This document shows positions 27,871 to 35,703 of a stretch of 64,000 nucleotides of DNA, one piece after another. Each line of letters begins with the position of its first letter. Positions within the stretch are counted from its first letter, which is position 1. Position numbers and translations under genes: made by a program. Below the pieces are notes generated by a model. The model was not told where the DNA came from, made no database searches, and saw nothing but the letters and a program-made list of their open reading frames with translations. This stretch comes from Microvirga sp. VF16 (GTDB lineage: Bacteria; Pseudomonadota; Alphaproteobacteria; Rhizobiales; Beijerinckiaceae): positions 1,302,001-1,366,000 of the forward strand of contig NZ_CP069354.1 of NCBI RefSeq assembly GCF_016864375.1, given 5' to 3'.

Positions 27871-29220
27871 ATGATCAAAGCTACCCGTATCGTTTTCCTG
27901 AGTTGCCTCTTCACCAGTGTTTCTCTGGCGGCGATGGCAGTTCCTTCGCACGATGCGAAGGTTTCCGCACCCCAGGCATCGGCGGCAACGCAGCCTGCAC
28001 CACCGACTCAGGCGCAACTTCGTGCCATGTCCACATTGAGGCTTCTCAGGCTCGGCCAGAAGGCGCTGGATTCCGAGATGGATACGCAGGATTTCGCAAC
28101 TGGATTGGATGCGGCCAAAATCGCGTCGTCCCGCGGAGACCGGGAGGCAACGCGCCTCATGGCCAAGATCATGGCTCGTCACGAGGTGGCTCTGCAGGGT
28201 ATAGACCGCGCCAGACTCGAGCGGCGGCTTCGGTTCGAAGCTCTTCGTGGCGCATCGAGTTCGGTGCTGGCCGTGGCAGGCATGTACGATCGCGGTGAAG
28301 GCGTTCCTGCAGACACGAGGAAGGCCGCCGAGTGGTATCTGTGGGCGGCCCGCGTCGGGCACGAACGTGCCATGGCTTATGCGGCTTATGCTTATGGCAC
28401 CGGTCGTGGCTTGGAACGCAGTGAGGCTGCCGCCCTGAAATGGCTTGACGGTGTCAACGAGGGCCGTCGGCGCAGCACGCTTCTTGAGATCGGCTGGGCG
28501 CTTGCCCTGGGGACCGAAGGAGTGACGGATATGGCTTCGGCTCTCAGGTTCTTCGGGCAGGCAGCTCAACTCAAGCCTGGCATCGCGTATCAGGTAGCGC
28601 TCGATCTGGAGAGAGGAACGCGGGGAATCCAGAACCGCGACGCGGCGGGGCAGCTGATCAAGGTCGCGGCCGAGCGTGGCGACTCTGCTGCCGCCATGCA
28701 CATGGCCAGTGCGCTCTCAGGCAGCAGCAACGTCGAGGATCAGCGGCAGGCGGTGCAGTGGTACAGTCTTGCTGCTTTGGACAAGACCAATCTTGTTGCC
28801 GGGCAAACCCTTGCACGGCTTCTTGCTTTGAGACCGTCAGATGAGCTGATCTCACTCATTGTCGCGGGCCTCGACAAGGCTGCAGAGGCGGGCAACAGCG
28901 AGGCGCTCATCGGTTTGGCTCATGCCTATGCGGATGGAATCGGCTTGAGTGCATCTCCCGAGAAGGCAGTAAGCCTTCTGCAGGCCGCTGCCGATTCAGG
29001 CATCCCCGAAGCCAAATATCGGCTCGGCCTGATGTACAAGTCCGGAACCGGCGTTACCGCTGATCTCAACAAGGCGATCGAGCTCATCAGCAGCGCTAGG
29101 GAAAGCGGCTTTCCTCTCGCAGCAGTCGCTCTCCGTTCCATCACGGAATCAGAAATGACTAGCTCTGTCGATGACACCCGAAATGGGCCATCTGGGGCGC
29201 CAAATGCTGTTGCTCAGTGA
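27871..29220 (+). CDS. Periplasmic Sel1-repeat protein 3
   Basis: 449 residues, near the size of Pseudomonas AlgK. ATG 27871 follows GGAGAGGCGAG. Signal peptide in residues 1-24 (ends LAAMAV). A Pro/Ala/Gln-rich linker comes next, then a helical pair and Sel1 repeats (VLAVAGMYDRGEGVPADTRK, AMAYAAYAYGTGRGLERSEA, ALIGLAHAYADGIGLSASPE, AKYRLGLMYKSGTGVTADLN). The last 20 residues are polar and disordered-looking. It closes the polysaccharide run, 69 bases after the previous gene. Of the three repeat proteins this is the closest in length to AlgK, but it too lacks a lipobox. Confidence 0.82.
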   Translation: MIKATRIVFLSCLFTSVSLAAMAVPSHDAKVSAPQASAATQPAPPTQAQLRAMSTLRLLRLGQKALDSEMDTQDFATGLDAAKIASSRGDREATRLMAKIMARHEVALQGIDRARLERRLRFEALRGASSSVLAVAGMYDRGEGVPADTRKAAEWYLWAARVGHERAMAYAAYAYGTGRGLERSEAAALKWLDGVNEGRRRSTLLEIGWALALGTEGVTDMASALRFFGQAAQLKPGIAYQVALDLERGTRGIQNRDAAGQLIKVAAERGDSAAAMHMASALSGSSNVEDQRQAVQWYSLAALDKTNLVAGQTLARLLALRPSDELISLIVAGLDKAAEAGNSEALIGLAHAYADGIGLSASPEKAVSLLQAAADSGIPEAKYRLGLMYKSGTGVTADLNKAIELISSARESGFPLAAVALRSITESEMTSSVDDTRNGPSGAPNAVAQ

Positions 29221-29652
29221 TGGATATATGGATGGAGCGTGTCGTCGGACCCAAGGGATCTTCGACCTGAAGCGCGCTTGAGAGCCAAGTACGATGGCAG
29301 CGATATAAGGGGCTCTCTCTTTCCTGCGGCGTCGGATTGATTCAATATCACGCAGAGCGGCATACGATTCGGTCGCCAAGGACACCGGGATTCTGGCCAT
29401 GATGGATGGCGCAGGTCAGTGTGGTTTGATTCTGACAACTATTTTGGCCGTTATGTTTGCCGCAATAGTGTAGCAGATTGGCAAGAATAACTGCCCCGGT
29501 TGTTTGTATCGATTTAGGCTCAAGATGAGTTATCCTTGGTGAGGTATCTATTTCTACCTCCTAAGCATAATTAGATACCCCTTTATTAAGGATGGATAAC
29601 AAACCGTTAACTTGTACAATTCGAGGTAACCTCTGCGGAAAGGCTCCCTCGC
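29221..29652. other. AT-rich gap between the polysaccharide run and regulator 1
   Basis: No gene seen. A weak hairpin at 29280-29317 (GAGAGCC with GGCTCTC, 24-base loop, then TCTTTCC) may end the run. The last 130 bases are AT-rich promoter DNA with an inverted repeat at 29543-29579. Confidence 0.45.
29543..29579. promoter_or_regulatory. Inverted repeat upstream of LuxR-type regulator 1 (candidate operator)
   Basis: Perfect 8-base arms GGTATCTA (29543-29550) and TAGATACC (29572-29579), 21 bases between, 74 bases before the start codon. The GTATCT/AGATAC core recurs before regulator 2. Confidence 0.4.
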
Positions 29653-30423
29653 ATGTCACACCTTCTGCCAGTCACCACGATCTTAGGCTGCAAGAATTCG
29701 ATGTTGCGTGAGGGCTTGAGGCACATCCTCTCAAGTACCCGTTTCCGATTGCATGCGGAAAGCCTGACACACGGGGAAGTCGCTTTGGACGAGACGGCTC
29801 AGGCGGGTCCACTTCTCTTCATTCTCGACGCGAATCTTTATCCGTCGGGGCTGGCTGAGGGAGTTTGGTCCCTGAAGCAGCAATATGCGCAAGCCCGGAT
29901 CGTCGTTCTGTCGGACAGCTTCAATCTTGAGGGCATGAAAGCCGCCTTTCAATCCGGCGCAGACGGATATTGCCTTGCGACAACAGGATGCGAGGCCCTC
30001 ATCAAGTATCTCGACCTTGTCATGCTGGGCGAAGTCGTCTTCCCATCCGCTGCCTTCCTGGCGGCCATATCGACCCACGGAGAAGAGATGGACCTCTCGA
30101 AAGAGGCCCCTGCCATCAAGGTGTCTTCTCTCCAAGTCGCCTCGGCTCCGGAGGGGCACGATTCTCCCATTCGGACCTTGTCGAGCAGAGAGGCCGAGAT
30201 TCTGCAATGCCTGATGCAGGGCGCTCCGAACAAGGTCATCGCGCGCAAACTTGATGTCGCTGAAGCAACCGTCAAAGTGCACATCAAAGCCATCCTGCGC
30301 AAGATTCGCGTTGCAAACCGCACGCAGGCTGCCATGTGGGCCGTCAACCACTTGTCTTCAAATTCAGCGGATGCATCGTGGGTGCAGTCAAGCGACAGGC
30401 TGGCTATACACAGTCTTCGCTGA
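29653..30423 (+). CDS. LuxR/NarL-type regulator 1 with degenerate receiver domain
   Basis: 256 residues. Residues 7-125 have a receiver-like fold with a possible phosphorylation site Asp59 (LLFILDANLYPSG). However, the acidic pair normally at the N-terminal strand is replaced (TTILGCKNSMLREGL) and the conserved Lys near the end is absent (GYCLATTG). Residues 175-240 are a NarL-type HTH: LSSREAEILQCLMQGAPNKVIARKLDVAEATVKVHIKAIL. So it probably binds DNA but may not be phosphorylated normally. It lies directly downstream of the polysaccharide run, same strand, no partner kinase nearby. Paralogue of the gene at 31213. Confidence 0.88.
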   Translation: MSHLLPVTTILGCKNSMLREGLRHILSSTRFRLHAESLTHGEVALDETAQAGPLLFILDANLYPSGLAEGVWSLKQQYAQARIVVLSDSFNLEGMKAAFQSGADGYCLATTGCEALIKYLDLVMLGEVVFPSAAFLAAISTHGEEMDLSKEAPAIKVSSLQVASAPEGHDSPIRTLSSREAEILQCLMQGAPNKVIARKLDVAEATVKVHIKAILRKIRVANRTQAAMWAVNHLSSNSADASWVQSSDRLAIHSLR

Positions 30424-30682
30424 CGCTGTTAGCCAATTGTCCAAGGGAGCAGATCGGAGAGCTGATGATTCCCGGCTGAATCAGCACCACGCAACAACGA
30501 GCGAAAGCTTCCGGTGTCGATTGTTCAACGTCGCGGGCTTGCCGGATCAATGTCGTTCGGCGAGCCCTCTGTGTTTGAGGAAGCTCTCGCAAGAATATTG
30601 GATCTTGCTCCCTCCAGAGGTATTTCACTTGCGCAAAACATCCCTCGCGATGGGGTGGAGTTTTTGACAGCAAGCTGTGTCG

Positions 30683-30779
30683 AGAGCATTTGCTCCAAAA
30701 GTGGAAGCCACTTTTGGGATCTATCCGATGCTCAATGCCTTCGCACCGGTTGGACCTTCGGTTCCGCACAATGCGCTAA
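30683..30779. repeat. Dispersed palindromic repeat, middle copy
   Basis: Begins AGAGCATTTGCTCC, has an inner AAAAGTGG...CCACTTTT hairpin, and ends CGCACAATGCGCTAAT; same family as 3878-4036 and 10957-11030. Confidence 0.7.
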
Positions 30780-31011
30780 TCCGTCGGATTATGAGACGGT
30801 AGCAGATGCAGGCTTGGCCCTGATCCTCGCTCACGGGAAATATCCTTCATCAACAGACTACAGTTCTGCGAAACCTTCTCCCTGCTTTCTGTTTAGAGAG
30901 CCTGTCGGCTGTCTCCTCAGAATGTGGCTCCGGCAAAGAAGGCGTGAGCTTTAATGATTGGCTGAATGCTTCGGTGGGTAGTTAAGATCATCCCGAATAT
31001 TTAATGTTTTA

Positions 31012-31057
31012 TTGTATCTGCGCGCTTCATTGAGCGCTCTCATAGCGAGAGATACAA
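31012..31057. promoter_or_regulatory. Inverted repeat upstream of LuxR-type regulator 2 (candidate operator)
   Basis: Arms TTGTATCT (31012-31019) and AGATACAA (31050-31057), perfect over 8 bases, enclosing a smaller CTCTC/GAGAG hairpin. A second palindrome ATGATA-N5-TATCAT follows at 31061-31077. Confidence 0.4.
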
Positions 31058-31212
31058 TCAATGATACTTTATATCATGTTAATACCTTTTGATTAAAGAT
31101 TGTTAAAAGGATTTGAATGGGTAATGATTGTCTCTAATGAGATTATAAGCTAAACATTTCTGGGGAACTTTGTTGTTTTTCTGACCGAATCAAGACCAGA
31201 AAGGCATCTGAG

Positions 31213-32034
31213 ATGCGGAACACCTACGATCTTGATAGCCTTCCACATCCAGGGGCTTCTTCGGCTAAGGATGTTGCGTACTCAAGATATATGGAACTGG
31301 CACGTTCGGTTGAGCCCTCTTCGGCAGAGCATGCCGCTGTTCGCTCTATCAAGACGCTGCTTGTCGAGCCGAATGCCCTGTTGAGAGAAGGGTTGCGCAG
31401 AATTCTCGCCGAGACGGCGTATTCGCCCTCCGCGGCAGCTGCGAGCCTTGAGGAAATGGCCTCGGTGCCAGGCCTCGATACGAGCGCTGTCGTCCTCATC
31501 ATTGATGCGAGCCGCGATCATGATGAGACCTGTCGTCAGGCCCGGATGCTGAAAGAGGGCAATCCTAGCGCCAAAGTGGTCATGCTGATCGAGCAGTACG
31601 ACCTTAAGCAGGTGGTCGCAGCCTTTCAAGCTGGCGCGGATGCGTACCTCAAAAAGTCAATCTCGCATGAGGTACTCGTAAAGTCGCTGGATCTCGTGAT
31701 GCTGGGAGAAGCTATCTTCCCCGGTGCGATCCTCGATCTGCTGCGGGAGCGGGAAGCTCGCGCCGATCATGCCAAGGAAGCGCTAGTTGCCGAAGAGCCA
31801 CATGAGGTGACCCTTCCGGCGAAAGGTCTTTCGGTTCGCGAGACGGTCATTCTGCGCTGTTTGATGGATGGCGATTCGAACAAAATCATCGCTCGAAAGT
31901 TCGACATCACGGAAGCCACCGTCAAAGTTCATGTCAAAGCGATCCTGCGCAAGATCCAGGCAAAGAACCGGACGCAGGCTGCAATCTGGGCGGCAAGTCA
32001 TTTGCCCGCGACGCGCGGCACGCCCGTCAGCTGA
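31213..32034 (+). CDS. LuxR/NarL-type regulator 2 with degenerate receiver domain
   Basis: 273 residues. A 45-residue N-terminal extension precedes a receiver-like domain: KTLLVEPNALLREGLRRIL has Glu-Pro where two acidic residues are expected; VLIIDASRDHDE keeps the likely phospho-Asp; AYLKKS keeps the Lys. The C-terminal HTH reads LSVRETVILRCLMDGDSNKIIARKFDITEATVKVHVKAIL, very similar to regulator 1. The shared LDLVMLGE segment also shows the two are paralogues. Candidate regulator of the polysaccharide genes by position only. Confidence 0.88.
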   Translation: MRNTYDLDSLPHPGASSAKDVAYSRYMELARSVEPSSAEHAAVRSIKTLLVEPNALLREGLRRILAETAYSPSAAAASLEEMASVPGLDTSAVVLIIDASRDHDETCRQARMLKEGNPSAKVVMLIEQYDLKQVVAAFQAGADAYLKKSISHEVLVKSLDLVMLGEAIFPGAILDLLREREARADHAKEALVAEEPHEVTLPAKGLSVRETVILRCLMDGDSNKIIARKFDITEATVKVHVKAILRKIQAKNRTQAAIWAASHLPATRGTPVS

Positions 32035-32057
32035 TCGTGTTGCTTAAGCGCGTTTCT

Positions 32058-32084
32058 ACAATGGGAGCCACTGGCTCCCATTGT
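32058..32084 (+). terminator. Hairpin after regulator 2
   Basis: 12-bp perfect stem (32058-32069 with 32073-32084), 3-base loop. No T-run on either side, so termination strength is uncertain; it sits between two convergent genes. Confidence 0.55.
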
Positions 32085-32120
32085 TCGTTACGGGGGTGCG
32101 AGGGCGGTACTTCGAGAACG

Positions 32121-33761
32121 TCAGGCCGAGCGCAGCACAGGCGTAGAGAGGTTCGTCTGATCTTCCAGGATCATCGCGGCCCCCTTATCGGCAATCATCA
32201 AAGTTGGCGAGTTCGTGTTTCCGCTTGTAATGGTCGGCATCACGGAGGCGTCGATGACGCGCAGGCCCTCGATCCCACGCACGCGCAAGCGCGCATCCGT
32301 CACTGCCATCGGATCGTTGTCGATGCCCATCTTTGCGGTGCCGACGGGATGGAAGATCGTGGTTCCGGTATCGCGGGCTCCATTCAAAAGCTCCTCATCC
32401 GTCGTCAGTTCGGCTCCAGGCTTGTACTCCTCGGGCCGGTATTTCTGAAGCGCCGGCATCGAGACGATGTGCCGAACGAGGCGCAGCGCATCCACGGCCA
32501 CTCTCTGGTCTTCCGAAGTCGACAGATAGTTCGGGCGGATGAAGGGCGCCTCGCCCGATTGGCCGCTGCGGATCCTGACGCTGCCCCGGCTGGTCGGCCG
32601 CAGGTTGCAGACGCTCGCCGTGAAGGCCGGGAAGGGATGTGGATCGTCCCCGAACTTGTCGAGCGACAGCGGCTGGATGTGGAACTGGAGGTTCGGCGTT
32701 GCATATTCCGGCGATGAACGTGTGAAAGCGCCCAGCTGGGACGGCGCCATCGTAAGGGGTCCTTTGCGGAAGAGGGCATATTCGAGCGCCATCTGTCCCT
32801 TCTTGAACAGGGACCGGTAATCCTCGTTGAGCGTCCGCACCCCGTGAACCTTGTAGATCGGACGCAGCTGCAGATGGTCCTGCAGGTTCTCACCCACTCC
32901 CGGCAGATGGTGAATCACATCGATTCCATGCTGCTGGAGGAGGGTGCTGTCCCCGATCCCGGACAATTGCAGGAGCTGGGGTGAGGCGATGGCGCCTGCC
33001 GACAGCACGACCTCTTTCCGCGCCAGAATACGCCTCAAAGCGCCATTCTGGAGGATTTCGACGCCGACAGCGCGCCTGCCTTCGAAAAGGATGCGCGTGG
33101 CATGGGCCTGGGTCTCGACCTTCAGATTGGGGCGGGCGAGGGCCGGCTTGAGGAAGCCGCGCGCCGCGGACCAGCGCCGCCCGCTCTTCTGATTGACGTG
33201 AAAATACGAGATGCCCTCGTTGCTGCCCGTATTGAAATCGCTGACGCGAGGAATGCCGGCCTCGATCGCGGCCTCGATGAAGGTGTCCAGGATATCCCAG
33301 CGGGTCCGAGGGGCCTCGACACGCCACTCGCCGCCCACGCCATGGTGCTCGCCGGCGCCGAGATAGTGATCGAGATGCTGGCGGAAGATCGGCTTCACAT
33401 CGTCCCAACCCCAGCCTTGAAGGCCCATCTGGCGCCAGTTGTCGTAATCCTCGCGCTGGCCGCGCATGTAGACCATGGCGTTGATGGCCGAGCAGCCGCC
33501 CAGAACCTTGCCGCGGGGATAGTTCAGAATACGGCCGTTCAGGCCCGGCTCGGCCTCGGTCTTGAACATCCAGTCGGCGCGGGGATTGCCGATGGCGAAA
33601 AGATAGCCGACCGGAATGTGAAACCAGATCCAGTTGTCCTTGCCGCCCGCTTCGAGAAGGCAGACCGAGTTGCGAGGATCCTTGGACAGGCGGTTCGCCA
33701 GCACGCAGCCCGCCGAACCGGCTCCGACGATCACGTAATCGAATGTATCGCTGCCTGACAT
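32121..33761 (-). CDS. GMC-family FAD-dependent oxidoreductase (choline/alcohol dehydrogenase-like)
   Basis: 546 residues. FAD-binding dinucleotide motif DYVIVGAGSAGCVLANRLS at the N-terminus, then YPRGKVLGGCSAINAMVYMRG (GMC signature 1) and VLSAGAIASPQLLQLSGIG (signature 2). The C-terminal HPVGTAKMG and VIDASVMPTITSGNTNSPT carry the catalytic His and the His/Asn region (here Asn). It oxidises a primary alcohol to an aldehyde. I use ATG 33761 (MSGSDTF). It is the last gene of the likely operon with the ABC importer upstream, and an aldehyde dehydrogenase is divergent from that operon, so an imported alcohol-bearing compound oxidised through an aldehyde is a reasonable guess. BetA itself is not assured. 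Confidence 0.88.
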   Translation of the reverse strand: MSGSDTFDYVIVGAGSAGCVLANRLSKDPRNSVCLLEAGGKDNWIWFHIPVGYLFAIGNPRADWMFKTEAEPGLNGRILNYPRGKVLGGCSAINAMVYMRGQREDYDNWRQMGLQGWGWDDVKPIFRQHLDHYLGAGEHHGVGGEWRVEAPRTRWDILDTFIEAAIEAGIPRVSDFNTGSNEGISYFHVNQKSGRRWSAARGFLKPALARPNLKVETQAHATRILFEGRRAVGVEILQNGALRRILARKEVVLSAGAIASPQLLQLSGIGDSTLLQQHGIDVIHHLPGVGENLQDHLQLRPIYKVHGVRTLNEDYRSLFKKGQMALEYALFRKGPLTMAPSQLGAFTRSSPEYATPNLQFHIQPLSLDKFGDDPHPFPAFTASVCNLRPTSRGSVRIRSGQSGEAPFIRPNYLSTSEDQRVAVDALRLVRHIVSMPALQKYRPEEYKPGAELTTDEELLNGARDTGTTIFHPVGTAKMGIDNDPMAVTDARLRVRGIEGLRVIDASVMPTITSGNTNSPTLMIADKGAAMILEDQTNLSTPVLRSA

Positions 33762-33830
33762 GGTATGGCTCAATGACATGGGCCGGCGCTCGATCCGACG
33801 AGCGCCGGAAAGGTTTGCTTCGCTCGTATC

Positions 33831-34805
33831 TCAAGAGGCGCTTTTGCCTCGGCGCCTCATCAGTTCCAGAATCTCTCCCACGATTCCGCGGCGGAACAGC
33901 AGCACGCAGATCACGAAGATGATGCCGATCAGCACCGTCACGGGGAAGTCGGACGCAGCCAGATAGTTCTGCAGGGCAATCACCAGTCCGGCGCCGACGA
34001 TGGGGCCGATCATCGTGCCGATGCCGCCGAGCAGGGTCATGAGAATGACCTCACCGGACATCTGCCACTGCACGTCGGTGAGCGTGGCAAACTGGAAGAC
34101 GATAGCTTTCGTTCCACCGGCAAGTCCTGCCAATGCCGCCGACATGACGAAGGCGCCGAGCTTGTAGCGGTCGACCCGATAGCCTAGCGAGACTGCCCGC
34201 TTCTCGTTCTCGCGGATGGCCTTGAGGATATTGCCGAACGGCGAGTTTACGATGCGCCAGATCGCAAAGAAGCCGAATAGGAAGATCGCCAGCGTAAGGT
34301 AATACATCGTCAGCGGCTGGTTCAGGTCGATGAAGCCGAGCAGATAGCCGCGCGGCACACCCTGGATGCCGTCCTCACCATGGGTGAAAGGAACCTGCAG
34401 GCAGATGAAGGCGAACATCTGCGACAGGGCGAGCGTGATCATGGCGAAATAGATGCCCTGTCGGCGAATGGCCACGAAGCCGATGATGAGGCCCATGGCG
34501 GCGGCTCCTGCCACGCCGAGCAGGATGGCGGTCAGGGGCTCCCAGCCCCACACCTTGGCTGCGTGCGCTGTGAAATAGGCCGCCCCGCCGAAGAAGGCGG
34601 CATGGCCGAAGGAGAGAAGGCCCACATAGCCGATGAGAAGGTTGAAGGCGCAGGCGAAGAGCGCAAAGCAGAGCACGCTCATCAGCATGATGGGATAGAA
34701 GAAAAAGGGAGCCGCCAGCAAAGCCGTAATGGCGATTGCCCCAAGCACCATGGAAGATGTGCTCAGCTTGGGCTGCTCCGTGAGATATTCGGTTCCGACA
34801 GCCAT
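33831..34805 (-). CDS. livM: Branched-chain-amino-acid-type ABC transporter permease (LivM)
   Basis: 324 residues, about nine membrane helices. Motifs of LivM permeases: NLLIGYVGLLSFGHAAFFGGAAY, GLIIGFVAIRRQGIYFAMITLA, IRENEKRAVSLGYRVDRYKL, and GEVILMTLLGGIGTMIGPIVGA, the last two facing the ATPases. Together with LivH it forms the inner-membrane channel. It starts 4 bases before the upstream livH stop codon's end region, so the genes are tightly linked. Substrate specificity comes from the binding protein. Confidence 0.93.
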   Translation of the reverse strand: MAVGTEYLTEQPKLSTSSMVLGAIAITALLAAPFFFYPIMLMSVLCFALFACAFNLLIGYVGLLSFGHAAFFGGAAYFTAHAAKVWGWEPLTAILLGVAGAAAMGLIIGFVAIRRQGIYFAMITLALSQMFAFICLQVPFTHGEDGIQGVPRGYLLGFIDLNQPLTMYYLTLAIFLFGFFAIWRIVNSPFGNILKAIRENEKRAVSLGYRVDRYKLGAFVMSAALAGLAGGTKAIVFQFATLTDVQWQMSGEVILMTLLGGIGTMIGPIVGAGLVIALQNYLAASDFPVTVLIGIIFVICVLLFRRGIVGEILELMRRRGKSAS

Positions 34806-34809
34806 GATA

Positions 34810-35697
34810 TTACTCCTCCCGCCCGAAGAGACCTGCTGGCCTGACGAGCAGAACGATGGCCATGATCACGAAGATAACGATACTCGAGGCTTCCGGGTAG
34901 AAAACCTTCGTCAGTCCCTCGAGCACGCCGAGCACGTACCCGGTCACGATGGCGCCCAGGATCGAGCCCATGCCGCCGACCACGACCACGGCGAAGACGA
35001 TGATGATGAGGTTCGAGCCCATCAGCGGGCTCACCTGATAGATCGGAGCTGCCAGCACGCCCGCGAGAGCAGCCAGCGCCGCACCCAGGCCATAGGTGAG
35101 CGTCAGAAGCAGCGGCACGTTCACGCCGAAGGCCTGAACGAGCGTGGCATTTTCCGTAGCCGCCCGCAGGTAGGCGCCAAGTCGCGTCTTTTCGATCAGA
35201 AGCCACGTGCCCAGGCAGACGACGAGGGAGGCAACGACCACCCAGCCGCGGTAGATCGGCATGAACATGAAGCCCAGATTGAGAGCTCCCGTCAGTTGCG
35301 GCGGCGGGGCATAGGGCTGGCCGGCTGCGCCGAACCAATAGCGGAAGGCGCCTTCGAGAATGAGCGCGAGGCCGAAGGTCAGCAGCAATCCATAGAGCGG
35401 ATCCACGCCGTAGAGGCGACTCAGCATCGTCCTTTCGATCACGACCGCAATGGCGCCGACGATCAGAGGGGCGAGAATGAGCGCCGGCCAGTAGCCGATG
35501 CCCAGCCAGCTCAGGAGGAGGTAGGCGGCAAAGGCGCCCAGCATATATTGCGCGCCATGGGCGAAGTTGATGACCCGCAACAGGCCGAAGATCACGGCGA
35601 GGCCGAGACTCAGCATGGCATAGAAGGAGCCGTTGATCAGGCCGATGAGGATCTGGCCAAAGAGGGCCGGGGTGGGAATGCCGAAAATCGTACTCAT
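34810..35697 (-). CDS. livH: Branched-chain-amino-acid-type ABC transporter permease (LivH)
   Basis: 295 residues, about eight membrane helices. Family motifs: LINGSFYAMLSLGLAVIFGLLRVINFAHG at the N-terminus and RAATENATLVQAFGVNVPLLLTLTYGLGAALAALAGVLAAP before a VVVGGMGSILGAIVTGYVLGV helix. It pairs with LivM in the inner membrane. Six bases separate it from livF and four from livM, so all are co-transcribed. Confidence 0.93.
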   Translation of the reverse strand: MSTIFGIPTPALFGQILIGLINGSFYAMLSLGLAVIFGLLRVINFAHGAQYMLGAFAAYLLLSWLGIGYWPALILAPLIVGAIAVVIERTMLSRLYGVDPLYGLLLTFGLALILEGAFRYWFGAAGQPYAPPPQLTGALNLGFMFMPIYRGWVVVASLVVCLGTWLLIEKTRLGAYLRAATENATLVQAFGVNVPLLLTLTYGLGAALAALAGVLAAPIYQVSPLMGSNLIIIVFAVVVVGGMGSILGAIVTGYVLGVLEGLTKVFYPEASSIVIFVIMAIVLLVRPAGLFGREE

Positions 35698-35703
35698 GAT
35701 GCT

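Larger units (their letters stand above)
30424..31212. other. 790-base intergenic region between the two regulators
   Basis: Contains the dispersed repeat 30683-30779 and, from about 30960, AT-rich promoter DNA with inverted repeats at 31012-31057 and 31061-31077. An open frame at 30514-30954 runs through the repeat and lacks any recognisable domain; I treat it as spurious. Confidence 0.5.

Noticed and set aside
30514..30954. 146-residue open frame between the two regulators
   Set aside because: It runs through a dispersed repeat and shows no domain or good ribosome binding site.
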